Source: Anthocerotibacter panamensis C109 (GTDB lineage Bacteria; Cyanobacteriota; Cyanobacteriia; Gloeobacterales; Anthocerotibacteraceae). From it: 64,000 bases of DNA. Each line of letters opens with the position of its first letter. The stretch's first letter is position 1. The translations under genes were made by a program, and so were the position numbers. Below the pieces are notes generated by a model. That model saw only the letters and a list, made by a program, of their open reading frames with translations, was not told the origin of the DNA and ran no database searches. Where the stretch lies: positions 186,001 to 250,000 of the forward strand of contig NZ_CP062698.1 in the NCBI RefSeq assembly GCF_018389385.1. Direction: 5' to 3'. Below are positions 25,993 to 36,181 of the stretch, piece after piece.

Positions 25993-27339
25993 TCACTCGG
26001 CGGTCGTGTAGACAGGAGTGCCTTTGAAGGTCGGTCCCGTGCTGTAGTAGATCGTCCCTTGGATGACTCCAGCAACCCCTGAATTTTTCGCCTCAGGGAG
26101 GGGTGTCATAGGGCTCCAGGTATCCGTCGCTGGATCGTAGGCACTCACCACATTGGTGGATTGCAAGTACCCGACCTCCCCACCGATGGTCATGATGCGG
26201 TTATTCATCACAAAGGTCGCGCCCGCAATGTGCGAACGAGCCAGAGGCAGGCTTTTTACGGCAGTCCAACGACTGGGGTCAGCGGGGTCCCAGACATGGA
26301 CCGTCGGCTGGAGCACTTCCTTGCGGTCCTGCCCGATTTGTCCGCCGACGGCGTAGATCTTCGCGCCCAGTGCTATCCCGCCCAAGTGGTTGCGGGGATT
26401 GGGGAAGGGGGCTGCCGGAGTCCAGGACTGTCCGCCATTGAGACGGAGCACCCAGTGTTCTGTACGGTCCCGGCGGCGGAGGTCCGATCCGCCAAAAAAG
26501 TGGAGTTCCCGGCCTAAGAGGACCAGCGCTCCACCCCCACGCGCCTCCGGTAAGGGAGGAGCCGCGCTCCAAGTCTGGCGGTCGATGTTAAACTTCCAGA
26601 CGTTACGGACAGCAAAAATCTGATTGCCCCCACCGCCGCCATTGACGGTTCCGGGGATGTAGCCCCCAGCAATGTAGATATCCCGTCCGTTGGGGTCCAC
26701 GGTCGTTCCGCCGTGGGTCGTGCCTTGGGGCAGGTCGGGCAATCGGGTCCAGGTATTGGCGGCTGGGTCGTAGACATCGGAGCGCTTGCCGGAGACTGGC
26801 CCGTTGTAGTATCCCCCAAACACATACATTTTTCCATCGAGTACTCCCACCTGAGCCTCGGTCCGGCGCACGGGCGAGGGGGTTGTTCGGCTCCAGACGA
26901 TCTGGCTGGGGAAGCGGGTCGCAGCATTAGCTACTGTAAAGGTGCGATGAATCGTCTGGCTTGTCCCATTGGTATAGCGGATGGCTGCGGTGATGGTGTG
27001 GGGGCCATCGGCCAGTTTGTGGGTACTGAAGGGGTTGGCTTGGGCGGCTGACCCCCCTGCGAAGTCGTAGGGGGCTATACGCTCCACCCACCAAGGCGCG
27101 TCGGTCTGCTCGGGACTGTCCAGGAAATAGGTCACCTGAGCAATCCCATCCTCTGGGTACGTGTAGAGATAAATGTCTGCACTGACGGTCACTCCCGCTA
27201 TGTCCTGAGGCGTGCTGCGATTGGCTGCGGTGCTGTAGAGCAGACTGAGTGGAGCTGCCAGACAAACCGGGCTCCAGACAAGGCTCCCCAGCACCAACAG
27301 CGCGCGACGTATCAACCAAACAGGCGATGAACAAGGCAT
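25993..27339 (-). CDS. Secreted kelch-repeat protein with N-terminal Ig-like domain
   Basis: A 448-residue exported protein. Residues 1-28 form a signal peptide (ending CLA-A). About 45-135 look like an Ig-like beta-sandwich (AGVTVSADIYLYTYPEDGIA, then DGPHTITAAIRYTNG). About 150-440 hold around six kelch units, each with a GG pair and a Tyr...Trp (e.g. KMYVFGGYYNG, DVYDPAANTWTRLPDL, DIYIAGGYIPG, KIYAVGGQIG). Kelch repeats form a beta-propeller used for carbohydrate or protein binding. It has no anchor or sorting motif. The ATG follows TAGGAAAG. It is probably transcribed with the two genes upstream of it on this strand (27433 and 28368). Confidence 0.85.
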   Translation of the reverse strand: MPCSSPVWLIRRALLVLGSLVWSPVCLAAPLSLLYSTAANRSTPQDIAGVTVSADIYLYTYPEDGIAQVTYFLDSPEQTDAPWWVERIAPYDFAGGSAAQANPFSTHKLADGPHTITAAIRYTNGTSQTIHRTFTVANAATRFPSQIVWSRTTPSPVRRTEAQVGVLDGKMYVFGGYYNGPVSGKRSDVYDPAANTWTRLPDLPQGTTHGGTTVDPNGRDIYIAGGYIPGTVNGGGGGNQIFAVRNVWKFNIDRQTWSAAPPLPEARGGGALVLLGRELHFFGGSDLRRRDRTEHWVLRLNGGQSWTPAAPFPNPRNHLGGIALGAKIYAVGGQIGQDRKEVLQPTVHVWDPADPSRWTAVKSLPLARSHIAGATFVMNNRIMTIGGEVGYLQSTNVVSAYDPATDTWSPMTPLPEAKNSGVAGVIQGTIYYSTGPTFKGTPVYTTAE

Positions 27340-27432
27340 GGTGCTTTCCTACCGAGATGGTTAGCGTTGGGTTTGACACAATTCCCAGCGACTGGATAGA
27401 CCACACACAGTTCACGCCCACAGCGGGCTGCC

Positions 27433-28332
27433 CTAAGAAGTAGATAGGCGATTAGCGGGCAGATGGGTCATGCCACGCATTCTGGGTAGAGCAGCCAGGA
27501 TATACCAAGCGTCGCTGTTGGGGTCGTAGACACTCACGTCATAGAGAGGCTGGGTATAGGTGGTTCGTCCGCCCGCCACCAAGATCCAGTTGCCGGGGGC
27601 GAAAGTGGAGGAGACTGTACGGGCACGAGGCAGGCTGGCTACGGGCGTAGGTGCCGGAGCAGGCGTAGGCGTAGGCGTAGGCGCGGGCGCGGGCGTAGGA
27701 GGAGGTGTCGGGGGTACGCCAGGTGTGGCTGAAGTGATTTCGAGGTAGTTGATCTTGGTGTTGGAGCCGCCTTGGGCATCCACGGTGAGCCGCCCATCAT
27801 TGACGGTAGTCTGGACTGTGGCCTGCTGGTATTCTTTAGTGGCGACCCCCTGGAAGCGCTCGATGGCTGAGACCCCTTCGACTCTAATATTGTTCATGCT
27901 GTCGTAGGTGGTACCGGAAGTGGGCTCATCCCCCACGCTTACCGTCACGTCGTAGGTGCCGTTGGGGAGGGCAATTTCCCACGCTCCGGGGGTCTTGACT
28001 GCTGTGTCGTTGGCGACAGTGGGCGGGTATTGCATATGGATGAACGTATTGAGGCGTGCGTCCACTCCAGGGCGATTGCGGTCGCGGGCATTGGGGATGA
28101 GGCTCAGCGGAGTGTGGACTGGGTTGGCGAGGCTGTCTTCCTGCACCCAGCCAAAACCCCGAGCATCGCTAAAAGCTTCCCCTCCATCCGGGATATAGCC
28201 TGCGGGCACAGGGGAGGTCAGCGGCTGGAAATTGATTTTGATCGCAGTCTGGGCAACCAGCGGCTGGCTCAGTAGCGCTACCGCCCCGAGAGCGGGCAGT
28301 AGCAGCGGATAGAAGCGGGACAAGCTGAACAT
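27433..28332 (-). CDS. Secreted carbohydrate-binding-like protein with truncated kelch end
   Basis: A 299-residue exported protein with a signal peptide (about 1-28, ending LVA-Q). About 32-212 hold a beta-sandwich domain starting IKINFQPLTSPVPAGY that recurs, with high similarity, inside the large protein encoded just upstream (28368-33926), and resembles galactose/malectin-like binding domains. A Pro/Ala/Thr linker (about 215-245) leads to one kelch-like unit (ILVAGGRTTYTQPLYDVSVYD) and then the protein stops at residue 299 after ANRLSTS. A single kelch blade cannot make a propeller, so the C-terminus looks truncated. The ribosome-binding site GAGGAG is good. The missing propeller may be supplied by the adjacent kelch gene. 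Confidence 0.8.
   Translation of the reverse strand: MFSLSRFYPLLLPALGAVALLSQPLVAQTAIKINFQPLTSPVPAGYIPDGGEAFSDARGFGWVQEDSLANPVHTPLSLIPNARDRNRPGVDARLNTFIHMQYPPTVANDTAVKTPGAWEIALPNGTYDVTVSVGDEPTSGTTYDSMNNIRVEGVSAIERFQGVATKEYQQATVQTTVNDGRLTVDAQGGSNTKINYLEITSATPGVPPTPPPTPAPAPTPTPTPAPAPTPVASLPRARTVSSTFAPGNWILVAGGRTTYTQPLYDVSVYDPNSDAWYILAALPRMRGMTHLPANRLSTS
27643..27710. repeat. Low-complexity (GGCGTA)n repeat coding for a Pro/Ala/Thr linker
   Basis: Tandem GGCGTA/GGCGCG hexamers within the gene at 27433-28332 encode the PTPAPAPTPTPTPAPAPTP linker on the minus strand. Such tracts are prone to slippage and length change between strains. Confidence 0.7.
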
Positions 28333-28367
28333 GACGGCTCCTCAAAAAGATTCAAAAGAAGGACAAA

Positions 28368-31300
28368 CTATTCAAGAGATTGCAAGACCTCAAGGCCCGC
28401 GATGGCAGGAAAATCGATATCGGCTTTGAGCTCAAGGGTGAGGACTCCGTCGGTGACGGGAATACCCTGGATAGGGACCATCACTGCCGTGAGTGCCTCC
28501 CCGCTCGCAGCCGTGATGTCAAAACCGTCTAATACTTTTTTGCCATTGACGCTGATATCGAAGACGCGCTTGCCCGGTCCGGGGCTACCTTTTCCAGAGA
28601 CACCCCAATTCAGCTCGGCAAAGTGCAGACGTAGGTCTACTTTGTTAGCTCCCCCGACGGGCAGAGTATAGGTGAGGACGCGCTGGTTCTGGGGGGTGCC
28701 ACTCCCGACATTGCCCCGGTAGGTCCGATAGAGGGTTGGGTCGGCGGTGTTGGTGATGGTAGGTGGCGGATTGGCCCCCCCTTCGTTGATGGCATCGCTG
28801 GGGCTATAGTAGCCAGTGTCCGGGCTCCAGACGTTCCCTTGGCTGTCGGTAAAACCAGCGCCAGCAGCATTGAGCCGATAGAGTACCGTGCGCGCAGCAG
28901 CAGCAGGGTCCACGCTCGTCTCCACCGGAAGAATAGCGAAGTTATCATAGGTCACCGTCAGGGGTTGGGCGCTTTTGCTGGAGGCTAGGATGCCGCCTTC
29001 GCTGCGGTTGCTGAAGAAACGGCCCCAAGCGGAGGGGGGAATGGTGACGCTTGCGGGTAGGGTTATCAGCCCGGTGTCGCCCTGGGCTGAGACCAGACGG
29101 TAGGCAGCCTGGATGGTGCCCGTCCTCGGGTCGCCCATGAACTTTAGATCCAGCGACTGGACCGTGGCGGGGTCAGCAATGGGGATGTCTGCACCCACTG
29201 CGGAGACTTCTGCATTCTGTTCAGCGGTAAAGCGAAGGACCGGGCCTAAGGTTTTATCGGCCTGAACCACAAACTTGAGATAGTTGTCCTGGTCGGGTCC
29301 GAACATGATCCCGGCTTGTTGTGCAGGTTTGATAAAGGGGCTGAGCGGACCGAGGAGGCGTGCCTGGAGGATAAAGCGGCTCGCCCGCCCATCGAAGGAC
29401 ATCTGGAGGCCATTGACCAAGTCATTGCTCCCGCCAATATTGCTGCCGGGACTGGTGGTGATCTGGAGGGTGCCCGCCCCGCTGGGGTCCAAGGCTAATT
29501 GCGAGCGGGCAGGAGACTGGCGGGAGTAGTTGTTGGGTTGGGTCTCTGTAAAACCAATGCCTTGGTCGTTTTTGTCGGTGAGGGTGTCTGGGTAGCTCCG
29601 GTCAAAGTCCAGGCTGAGTGTGGGGATGCCGGGGTATAAGCCGGGGGTGTTGGGGTTCACGCGGGGGTTGTCCGGCTGGACATTGGTGATCAAATAGAGG
29701 TTGTCGTTGTAGTCATCGTTGGCCCCGTAGTAGTCCATCACCATGAGGTAGGTATTGGGGAGGATGGCCCCGTCCTCGCCCCGTGCCGGCCACACCCGCA
29801 CATGATGACCGCAGGGTCCGGGACAGCCATTGTCGCGGTCAAAACCCTGACCGTTTTTGGTGGGGTCGCTCCACTCCCCGGCGATATTGAATCCGAAACT
29901 CCCACGAGGGTTGAAGCTCCCATAGGCCGGACTTGAAGCGGAATCGTTTTTGTGCGGCAGGAGGCTCTGAAAGTCTTGAGCAGCCTGGGTAAAAATAGCT
30001 TGGAGGCTGCTGCTGCCCTTGGAGTACCAGGAGATGGCGGCCCTAAAAGACCGGCTGTGGTAAGCAGCAAGCTGGCGCACCGTGACGGGCTGGCTACTGA
30101 CCACCTGCTTCCAATAAGGAGAGAGAACTTCTTCCCCTACTTTCTGGACCAAGCCCCCGTTGGTGAGGGATTGCCCCTCGTTGCGCAGGAGGGTCCCATA
30201 GCCCAAGACTCGCATAATCTCCACTACAGAAGGCTCCTCCCCTTCCTCGGAGACCTGCTGCCAAAACCCAGCTAATTGGACCGTGACAGAGGGGGTAGCC
30301 GTAGCGTCCGACTTGAGGGTGAGCGTCCCCCTGCTGACTCCGCCACCCGTGGCCCGGTAGCGGATGGGGATATCGGCTTGCTTGCCTGCGGGGATGGTCA
30401 GAGGGAGGTCTATGTTTTTGTCCAGCACCCAATCACGCGTCGAGATGAGCAGTTCCGTGATCGCAAGGGGTCCGCTGCCGGTGTTTTTGACGCGCAGGGT
30501 GGCTTTATCGTGGACCTTGTTGGAGGAGGGTCTTTCGATGCGGTTGAAGACCAGCCGGTCAGGGAAAGGCACGCCATCCAGGTTTTCCAGCTCGATACGC
30601 CCTGAGCCCGGTAGGGGTTCATCTGCGGGTTGGACGGAGACGTTGGGCTGAACGCCAACAGACTGAACGGCGCGGGCGGTGTCCCCCTCATCTAAAAAAG
30701 GACGGGGCAAGCGCAAGGGGTGCGGGTCCACCATAGGGGCGATGGCTCCTCTACGGCTGAGGGCTTGGGCGGGGGTCGCCGCCGGACGCAGCAGAGCGAT
30801 ACGGCTACCCCCCATGCCTTTGTCAATCAGTTCAATGACGTAGAGATCACCATTGCGGGGGTCCTCGGTCAGATCGAGCGGGTCGTCAAATCCACCCATG
30901 ACCTGTGTGGCCCCTCCTCTGGGGATTTTCCCATCCGGGCCGGGGGTGAGCGCCAGAATATCGTCTCCAGCACTGTACTCTACGACCAGGATCTTGCCTT
31001 TTAAGGCCCCCCCGAAGGTGTCGCTCTTGTACTCAATCACGCCATTCGGGGACTGGTTGCGTCCAAAGTCAAAGGCGAAGAAGCGGTAATTGCTGTCAGG
31101 CTTGACGCCGACGGGATAGCCCTGATACTGCCCGGTTGCGACGACCTCGGCAGGGTCTACCCCGCTGGTAGGATTGCCGCCATTGAGGACATACTGGTCA
31201 CGCTTCGGGTTGGGGTGACCGTAAAAGCCGCCCTGTTCGGCCATAAAGAGGTAGTCATGCTGGGTCGGACCGGAGGTGAAATTGGGTATCTGTGGGGTGA

Positions 31301-33926
31301 TGCCTGGAGGGGATGCCGGAGTATTTCCCCCGGCTGCGCTGCCGTTGGTGGGCAGATAGAGCCGCCCGTTGCTGTGCCAGAGGAGGTCATAGGCGTTGCG
31401 GATGCCCGTGGCATAGATCTTGAGGATGGCGTCATTCCGGTAGGGATTGTAGCCTCCTTTAGTCGCAGCCCCGGCTTGGGTGGTGTAATCTTCGGTCTGC
31501 ACCGCGACGGGCAAGCCCGTCGTCCGTCGCGGGTCAATCTGGAGCACGGTCGCATTGAGGAGCCGTTCCGCCCGGTTGTACCAATTGCGGTCAGGAAACC
31601 CCATCGCGCTGTTGCTCCCTTGAGACAGATAGAGCAGACCATCCGGGCCAAAGGCCAGACTGTTGCTCATGTGGTCGCGCCCGGAGCGAGGTAGGCCGAC
31701 AATATAGGGCTGGACCGTGGCGGTGAAACCCGTTTGGCCCAAGGTGAGTTTGCAGACCCCACCGGAGAAATCTTCAGCGGGGACCCGCGTGACGAGATCG
31801 TTGTGAGAGACCCAGAGGACTTTGGGGTTGGTGGGGTCAAAGGCGAGGCCGATGACCGTCCGTCCTGCGAGGACTCCAAGGGTTTCTAAATTGCTCAGGC
31901 TGCCATCGTTGTTGATGGTCCAACGGTGTAGATTCCCGTCGAGGGACGCAGCATAGAGCTTGCCATCCGGGCCGATGAGCAGACTGGAGAGGGCCGACCC
32001 ACTGTAGACCGTGCTCTTGGTGAAGTTGACCTTGCCATCAGTTTTGACGCAAGTGGCTGTCCCGGTAGCGAAGTTGACAGTGTAAGGGAGGAAAGCTGCT
32101 CCGCTCACATCCTTCACCCCGCTGGTCACAGTCAGGGTATATTCCGTGTTGGGCTCGAGGAGTGCCGAGGGCTGGTAGACAATAGAATCCCCCGCTCCGC
32201 TGGTATTGGCGACTCCCGGCACCGGGGTATTGCTCTGGGTGCGCATCAAGGAGACGGTATTGGTGTTGATCGTCGCCGCATCAATGCCACCAGGGTTAGG
32301 CAAATCTAGGTCAGCTTTGACCGCACTGTCGCGGCAGACCCCGGCGGTTCCGTCTGTAGGGACGCTGGTACTCACTTTGGGCCGTTGGACCGCCCCTGCT
32401 GCACTCGTGGTGATCGTGAGGTAATCCAGCTTGGTATTGGTCCCCCCGATAGCATCGACGGTGAGTTTGCCATCGTTGACCGCAATCTCGGCGGTGGCTT
32501 GTTTGTAGGGCAGCGCAGCCGTAGGTTGGAAGCGCTCAAGGATAGGTTTTCCTTCCAGCCGGATGGTGTGTTGGCTGTCGTAAGCCCCTTGGTCGCCCAC
32601 GCTGACCGTCACCGTATAGATGCCGTTGGGGAGGTTATATTCCCAGACCGCAGGCGTTTTGACGGCATCTGTCTTGCTCCCTTGGGGCGGGTATTGCAGG
32701 TGGATCAAGGTGTTGTGCGCGGCGTCAATCCCAGGGCGGTTGCGGTCGCGGGTATTAGCGACCAGATCGAGGGGGGTAGCAGGGCTATCCTCTCGCACCC
32801 AGCCAAAGCCCCGACTCGGATCATAGGCTGCCCCAATGTCCTTGCTAAAACCGGCGGGGACGGGGGAGGTATCCGGCTGGAAGTTAATCTTTATATCCGG
32901 CGCAGGTGTGGGCGGGAGCGGGTCGGCGGCAGCAGTGACAGCAGCAGCGGCAACAGCAGTAGGACGGGGTGTGGTGGTAGCGGTCTGCGTACTGCTCGAT
33001 GGCGTCGGGCTCAAGCGCTCTGCTCCCACCCACCACACCTGCCCCTGTGGCTTCTGGAGCAGATAAACGCCTTCGACAGCCCCCGCGACTTCAGCTAGGG
33101 CCAGACCCTGCCAATTGCCCTTAGGCAACAGCCATGCTGCTTGTTGTCGGCCCTCACCATCCCGGATGCTCAGACGACCGGAGCTTTCCAAAACCCAAAT
33201 CTGGTCACGCTCCGGACTATAGCGCACGACCCGAGGGGCCTCTAGCCCTTGGACTTGGGTGGCGGGGCGGATGCGCAAGCGTCCGTCCTCCCAGATAACC
33301 TCCAGGCTCAACAGGCGGTTCTGCTGGGGGACAGCAGCCCATACCCGGCCCAGGGTCTTGCCACTGGGATCGGGGACAAAAGCCAAACTCGCGAGGGCAG
33401 GAAGCGGGTCTTTGACCGACATTTCTAGCGATAAGCGGGTTCCGGCGGCGGGATAGATAGCCTTAAGCTGCCCCCCAGTACTAGCAAGCAGCACCTCCCC
33501 CCCCGGTGTGGCGAGGGTGACTAGCGCCTCAGCCCCCAACCCACGCTGGAGCATCTGCGACGCCGAGCCACTCACCCGGAGCAGGTCCGCGCCATGCTGC
33601 ACGAATAGCTGTGCACTGGACATCCCCAAGCTCAAAGCCTGAGCAGGCAGGCCGAGAAAGCGCTGGATCGCTCCGCGTTCCGGGTCGTAAGCGAGGAGTC
33701 CGCTGCGGTCTTGGACCAAGAGCGTACCGGGGCGCGGGGAGGTTCCTGGATAGTCAAAGGGGACATATTCCAGCCCCGTCGCCTGGTCGATCTGGTTGAC
33801 GAGTAGCTCAGGCTGGAGGACGTACAATGCGTCACGCTGCGCCCACAGCGGTCTCGTTGAACCTAAAAATAAGGGACCTGAAATAATAGCAATCAGTAGG
33901 ACACAAAGCCATCGCTTGAGAGACAT
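28368..33926 (-). CDS. Giant secreted mosaic protein: propellers, carbohydrate-binding domains, malectin
   Basis: An exported 1852-residue protein with a signal peptide (about 1-30). In order: a first beta-propeller-like region (35-310), a Ser/Thr/Pro/Ala linker (310-345), an INFQP-type binding domain (346-520), a bacterial Ig-like domain (522-628), a glucose/sorbosone-dehydrogenase-like propeller (629-1050, with GPDGLLYLSQG and GPDGKIPRGG blades), an ASPM/choice-of-anchor-like beta-sandwich (1105-1225), an unfamiliar stretch with GEWSDPTKNGQGFDRDNG (about 1345-1430), a concanavalin-like domain (1470-1660) and a C-terminal malectin domain (1680-1850). I chose ATG 33926 (MSLKRW), because AAGGG lies upstream. 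It may be a surface glycan-binding scaffold or an enzyme. No exosortase motif is present. Confidence 0.85.
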   Translation of the reverse strand: MSLKRWLCVLLIAIISGPLFLGSTRPLWAQRDALYVLQPELLVNQIDQATGLEYVPFDYPGTSPRPGTLLVQDRSGLLAYDPERGAIQRFLGLPAQALSLGMSSAQLFVQHGADLLRVSGSASQMLQRGLGAEALVTLATPGGEVLLASTGGQLKAIYPAAGTRLSLEMSVKDPLPALASLAFVPDPSGKTLGRVWAAVPQQNRLLSLEVIWEDGRLRIRPATQVQGLEAPRVVRYSPERDQIWVLESSGRLSIRDGEGRQQAAWLLPKGNWQGLALAEVAGAVEGVYLLQKPQGQVWWVGAERLSPTPSSSTQTATTTPRPTAVAAAAVTAAADPLPPTPAPDIKINFQPDTSPVPAGFSKDIGAAYDPSRGFGWVREDSPATPLDLVANTRDRNRPGIDAAHNTLIHLQYPPQGSKTDAVKTPAVWEYNLPNGIYTVTVSVGDQGAYDSQHTIRLEGKPILERFQPTAALPYKQATAEIAVNDGKLTVDAIGGTNTKLDYLTITTSAAGAVQRPKVSTSVPTDGTAGVCRDSAVKADLDLPNPGGIDAATINTNTVSLMRTQSNTPVPGVANTSGAGDSIVYQPSALLEPNTEYTLTVTSGVKDVSGAAFLPYTVNFATGTATCVKTDGKVNFTKSTVYSGSALSSLLIGPDGKLYAASLDGNLHRWTINNDGSLSNLETLGVLAGRTVIGLAFDPTNPKVLWVSHNDLVTRVPAEDFSGGVCKLTLGQTGFTATVQPYIVGLPRSGRDHMSNSLAFGPDGLLYLSQGSNSAMGFPDRNWYNRAERLLNATVLQIDPRRTTGLPVAVQTEDYTTQAGAATKGGYNPYRNDAILKIYATGIRNAYDLLWHSNGRLYLPTNGSAAGGNTPASPPGITPQIPNFTSGPTQHDYLFMAEQGGFYGHPNPKRDQYVLNGGNPTSGVDPAEVVATGQYQGYPVGVKPDSNYRFFAFDFGRNQSPNGVIEYKSDTFGGALKGKILVVEYSAGDDILALTPGPDGKIPRGGATQVMGGFDDPLDLTEDPRNGDLYVIELIDKGMGGSRIALLRPAATPAQALSRRGAIAPMVDPHPLRLPRPFLDEGDTARAVQSVGVQPNVSVQPADEPLPGSGRIELENLDGVPFPDRLVFNRIERPSSNKVHDKATLRVKNTGSGPLAITELLISTRDWVLDKNIDLPLTIPAGKQADIPIRYRATGGGVSRGTLTLKSDATATPSVTVQLAGFWQQVSEEGEEPSVVEIMRVLGYGTLLRNEGQSLTNGGLVQKVGEEVLSPYWKQVVSSQPVTVRQLAAYHSRSFRAAISWYSKGSSSLQAIFTQAAQDFQSLLPHKNDSASSPAYGSFNPRGSFGFNIAGEWSDPTKNGQGFDRDNGCPGPCGHHVRVWPARGEDGAILPNTYLMVMDYYGANDDYNDNLYLITNVQPDNPRVNPNTPGLYPGIPTLSLDFDRSYPDTLTDKNDQGIGFTETQPNNYSRQSPARSQLALDPSGAGTLQITTSPGSNIGGSNDLVNGLQMSFDGRASRFILQARLLGPLSPFIKPAQQAGIMFGPDQDNYLKFVVQADKTLGPVLRFTAEQNAEVSAVGADIPIADPATVQSLDLKFMGDPRTGTIQAAYRLVSAQGDTGLITLPASVTIPPSAWGRFFSNRSEGGILASSKSAQPLTVTYDNFAILPVETSVDPAAAARTVLYRLNAAGAGFTDSQGNVWSPDTGYYSPSDAINEGGANPPPTITNTADPTLYRTYRGNVGSGTPQNQRVLTYTLPVGGANKVDLRLHFAELNWGVSGKGSPGPGKRVFDISVNGKKVLDGFDITAASGEALTAVMVPIQGIPVTDGVLTLELKADIDFPAIAGLEVLQSLE

Positions 33927-34389
33927 GGTAGTCACCCTTTGTCTTTATGAGGAGAATTTGAGCAGGTAAAAAACATCTGTGGATGCCCCTAACACATTGA
34001 GCAGGAGATGATAATTGCAGCTCTTTTTCCAAAAGCCATACACGCCCAGATTTAGTTGGTTTTGGGATGTATGTAGCGCATTGCAGTCGAAGGTAGAATA
34101 CGAAATTCTGACCTGTACTTTCAATCAAGGAAATCGCCTAACTTAAGTTATTAGCGCTTAAGAACTAGAGCTATTGGGAAAGTCCTAACACCTTTACAGG
34201 ATAAAAATTCTTCCTGATTTGAGCGGTCAACCCTAGCGGTAAATCCCCTCAGAAACCTGCTTCCAATAGGGGTGCGCTATACGCTCCTTCCCGCAAGTCC
34301 ACTTGGTTTTTCAGTCCTCGCCCCAGCTTTACCCCCTGAAAAGCAAGATTTGATACCATTTGATCGACACCTTAGGCAGTCCTTCACCC
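33927..34389. other. 463-bp divergent intergenic region
   Basis: This lies between the giant secreted protein (minus strand) and ilvD (plus strand), so it should hold both promoters. It is AT-rich in the middle and contains no coding frame that I can support. A reading frame on the minus strand (33832-34128) overlaps the large gene and looks non-coding. Confidence 0.4.
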
Positions 34390-36069
34390 ATGAGCCATCC
34401 TCTGAACAAGTACAGTGCCCGCATCACCCAACGGATCTCCCAGCCAGCCTCCCAGGCCATGCTGTACGGAACAGGGCTCACGCAAGAGGATATGAGCTGT
34501 GCTCAAGTCGGGATCGCCAGCATGTGGTACGAGGGGAACACCTGCAACATGCACCTACTCGATCTTGCCGCCAAAGTCAAAGAAGGGGTCCGGGCGGCGG
34601 GGCTCGTCGGGATGCGCTTCAACACCATTGGGGTCAGCGACGGTATTTCTATGGGTACCGAGGGGATGAACTACTCATTGCAATCGCGGGACCTCATCGC
34701 CGACTCCATAGAGACCGTGATGGCAGCCCAGTGGTATGACGCCTGTATCGCCCTACCGGGCTGCGACAAGAATATGCCCGGTGCCCTCATCGCTATGGGT
34801 CGCCTCAACCGCCCCAGCCTTATGGTTTACGGCGGGACGATCCGCCCCGGCTTCTGGCAGGGCGAAAAAATCGATATTGTTTCTGCTTTTCAGAGCTACG
34901 GAGCCTACCTTAATCATCGACTCGATGCTGCCGGATTGCAGGATATCCTGAAGCACGCCTGTCCAGGAGCGGGGGCTTGCGGGGGCATGTACACCGCCAA
35001 CACCATGGCCTCTGCCATTGAAGCTTTGGGTATGAGCCTGCCCTACAGTTCCTCGACCCCCGCACTAGACCCAGGGAAAATCGAGGAGTGCCTCCAGGCA
35101 GGAGCAGCGATTCGGCTGTTGTTGGAGCGGGATATCAAGCCCAGCGATATCATGACCCGCGCCGCTTTTGAGAACGCCATCACGGTCGTCATGGCCCTCG
35201 GCGGTTCGACCAATGCTGTCCTCCACCTCATTGCCATGGCGAAATCCGTAGCGGTTCCGCTGAAGCTAGACGACTTCCAGCGCATCAGTGACCGTGTACC
35301 CTATATCGCTGACCTCAAGCCCAGCGGAGCCTATGTCATGGAAGACCTCCATCAGGTCGGAGGGACGCCCGCCGTCTTGAAATTGCTCTTAGAAGCTGGA
35401 TTCCTCCAGGGCGACTGCCTCACCGTGACCGGCAAGACCCTGGCGCAGAACCTGGATAGTTTGCCGGGGCTGGCAGCGGGGCAAAAAGTTATCGTCCCCC
35501 TTGCCCAACCCATCAAAGCCTCGGGGCATCTGCGCATCCTCTACGGAAACCTCGCCACCGCTGGAGCTGTAGCCAAAATCACGGGCAAAGAAGGGCTTGT
35601 TTTTACAGGTCCGGCGCGGGTTTTTGACTCCGAAGAAGAAGCCCTGAGTGCTCTGGAAGAACAGCAGATCTGTAAAGGGGACGTGGTGGTCATCCGCTAT
35701 GAAGGTCCCAAAGGTGGACCGGGCATGAGTGAAATGCTCACCATAACCGCAGCCATCATGGGTGCAGGACTGGGCAAAGAGGTGGCGTTGATTACAGACG
35801 GACGCTTCTCCGGCGGGACCCATGGCTTTGTAGTCGGGCATGTAACCCCTGAAGCGCAACTGGGGGGCCTTCTTGCCTTACTCCAGGATGGAGACCTCAT
35901 CACCATCGACGCCCAGCAAAATCGCATTTTTGCCCATCTGGATGAGTCTGCTATCGCCGCACGACGCACCCTCTGGCAAGCTCCTCCCCTCAAAGCCACA
36001 CGGGGCACCCTCTACAAATACATCAAGAATGTGAGTACGGCTACGGAGGGTTGCGTAACGGATGCGTAA
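34390..36069 (+). CDS. ilvD: Dihydroxy-acid dehydratase
   Basis: A 559-residue iron-sulfur dehydratase of branched-chain amino acid synthesis: it removes water from 2,3-dihydroxyisovalerate and its isoleucine-pathway analogue. The three cysteines for the [2Fe-2S] cluster are visible: C52 (EGNTCNMH), C124 (PGCDKNMPG) and C196 ([14 protein letters not shown]). The C-terminus has the [15 protein letters not shown] block and GRFSGGTHG. The length is normal. I chose ATG 34390 (MSHPLNKYS) over the in-frame upstream start, because the family begins there. It is probably monocistronic. Confidence 0.95.
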   Translation: MSHPLNKYSARITQRISQPASQAMLYGTGLTQEDMSCAQVGIASMWYEGNTCNMHLLDLAAKVKEGVRAAGLVGMRFNTIGVSDGISMGTEGMNYSLQSRDLIADSIETVMAAQWYDACIALPGCDKNMPGALIAMGRLNRPSLMVYGGTIRPGFWQGEKIDIVSAFQSYGAYLNHRLDAAGLQDILKHACPGAGACGGMYTANTMASAIEALGMSLPYSSSTPALDPGKIEECLQAGAAIRLLLERDIKPSDIMTRAAFENAITVVMALGGSTNAVLHLIAMAKSVAVPLKLDDFQRISDRVPYIADLKPSGAYVMEDLHQVGGTPAVLKLLLEAGFLQGDCLTVTGKTLAQNLDSLPGLAAGQKVIVPLAQPIKASGHLRILYGNLATAGAVAKITGKEGLVFTGPARVFDSEEEALSALEEQQICKGDVVVIRYEGPKGGPGMSEMLTITAAIMGAGLGKEVALITDGRFSGGTHGFVVGHVTPEAQLGGLLALLQDGDLITIDAQQNRIFAHLDESAIAARRTLWQAPPLKATRGTLYKYIKNVSTATEGCVTDA

Positions 36070-36181
36070 GCCGATAGGTTTACCCCTGATTAGCCGTGAC
36101 CATGCTGTCCACGGGCGAGGAAGCCATGGGTGATAATGTGAGGATGCAGCCCGCCGCCCCTTCGCGCGATCCTGAAATTCC

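Noticed and set aside
27643-27710. Possible CRISPR-like array
   Set aside because: The repeats are 6-bp units without spacers and encode a Pro/Ala/Thr linker.
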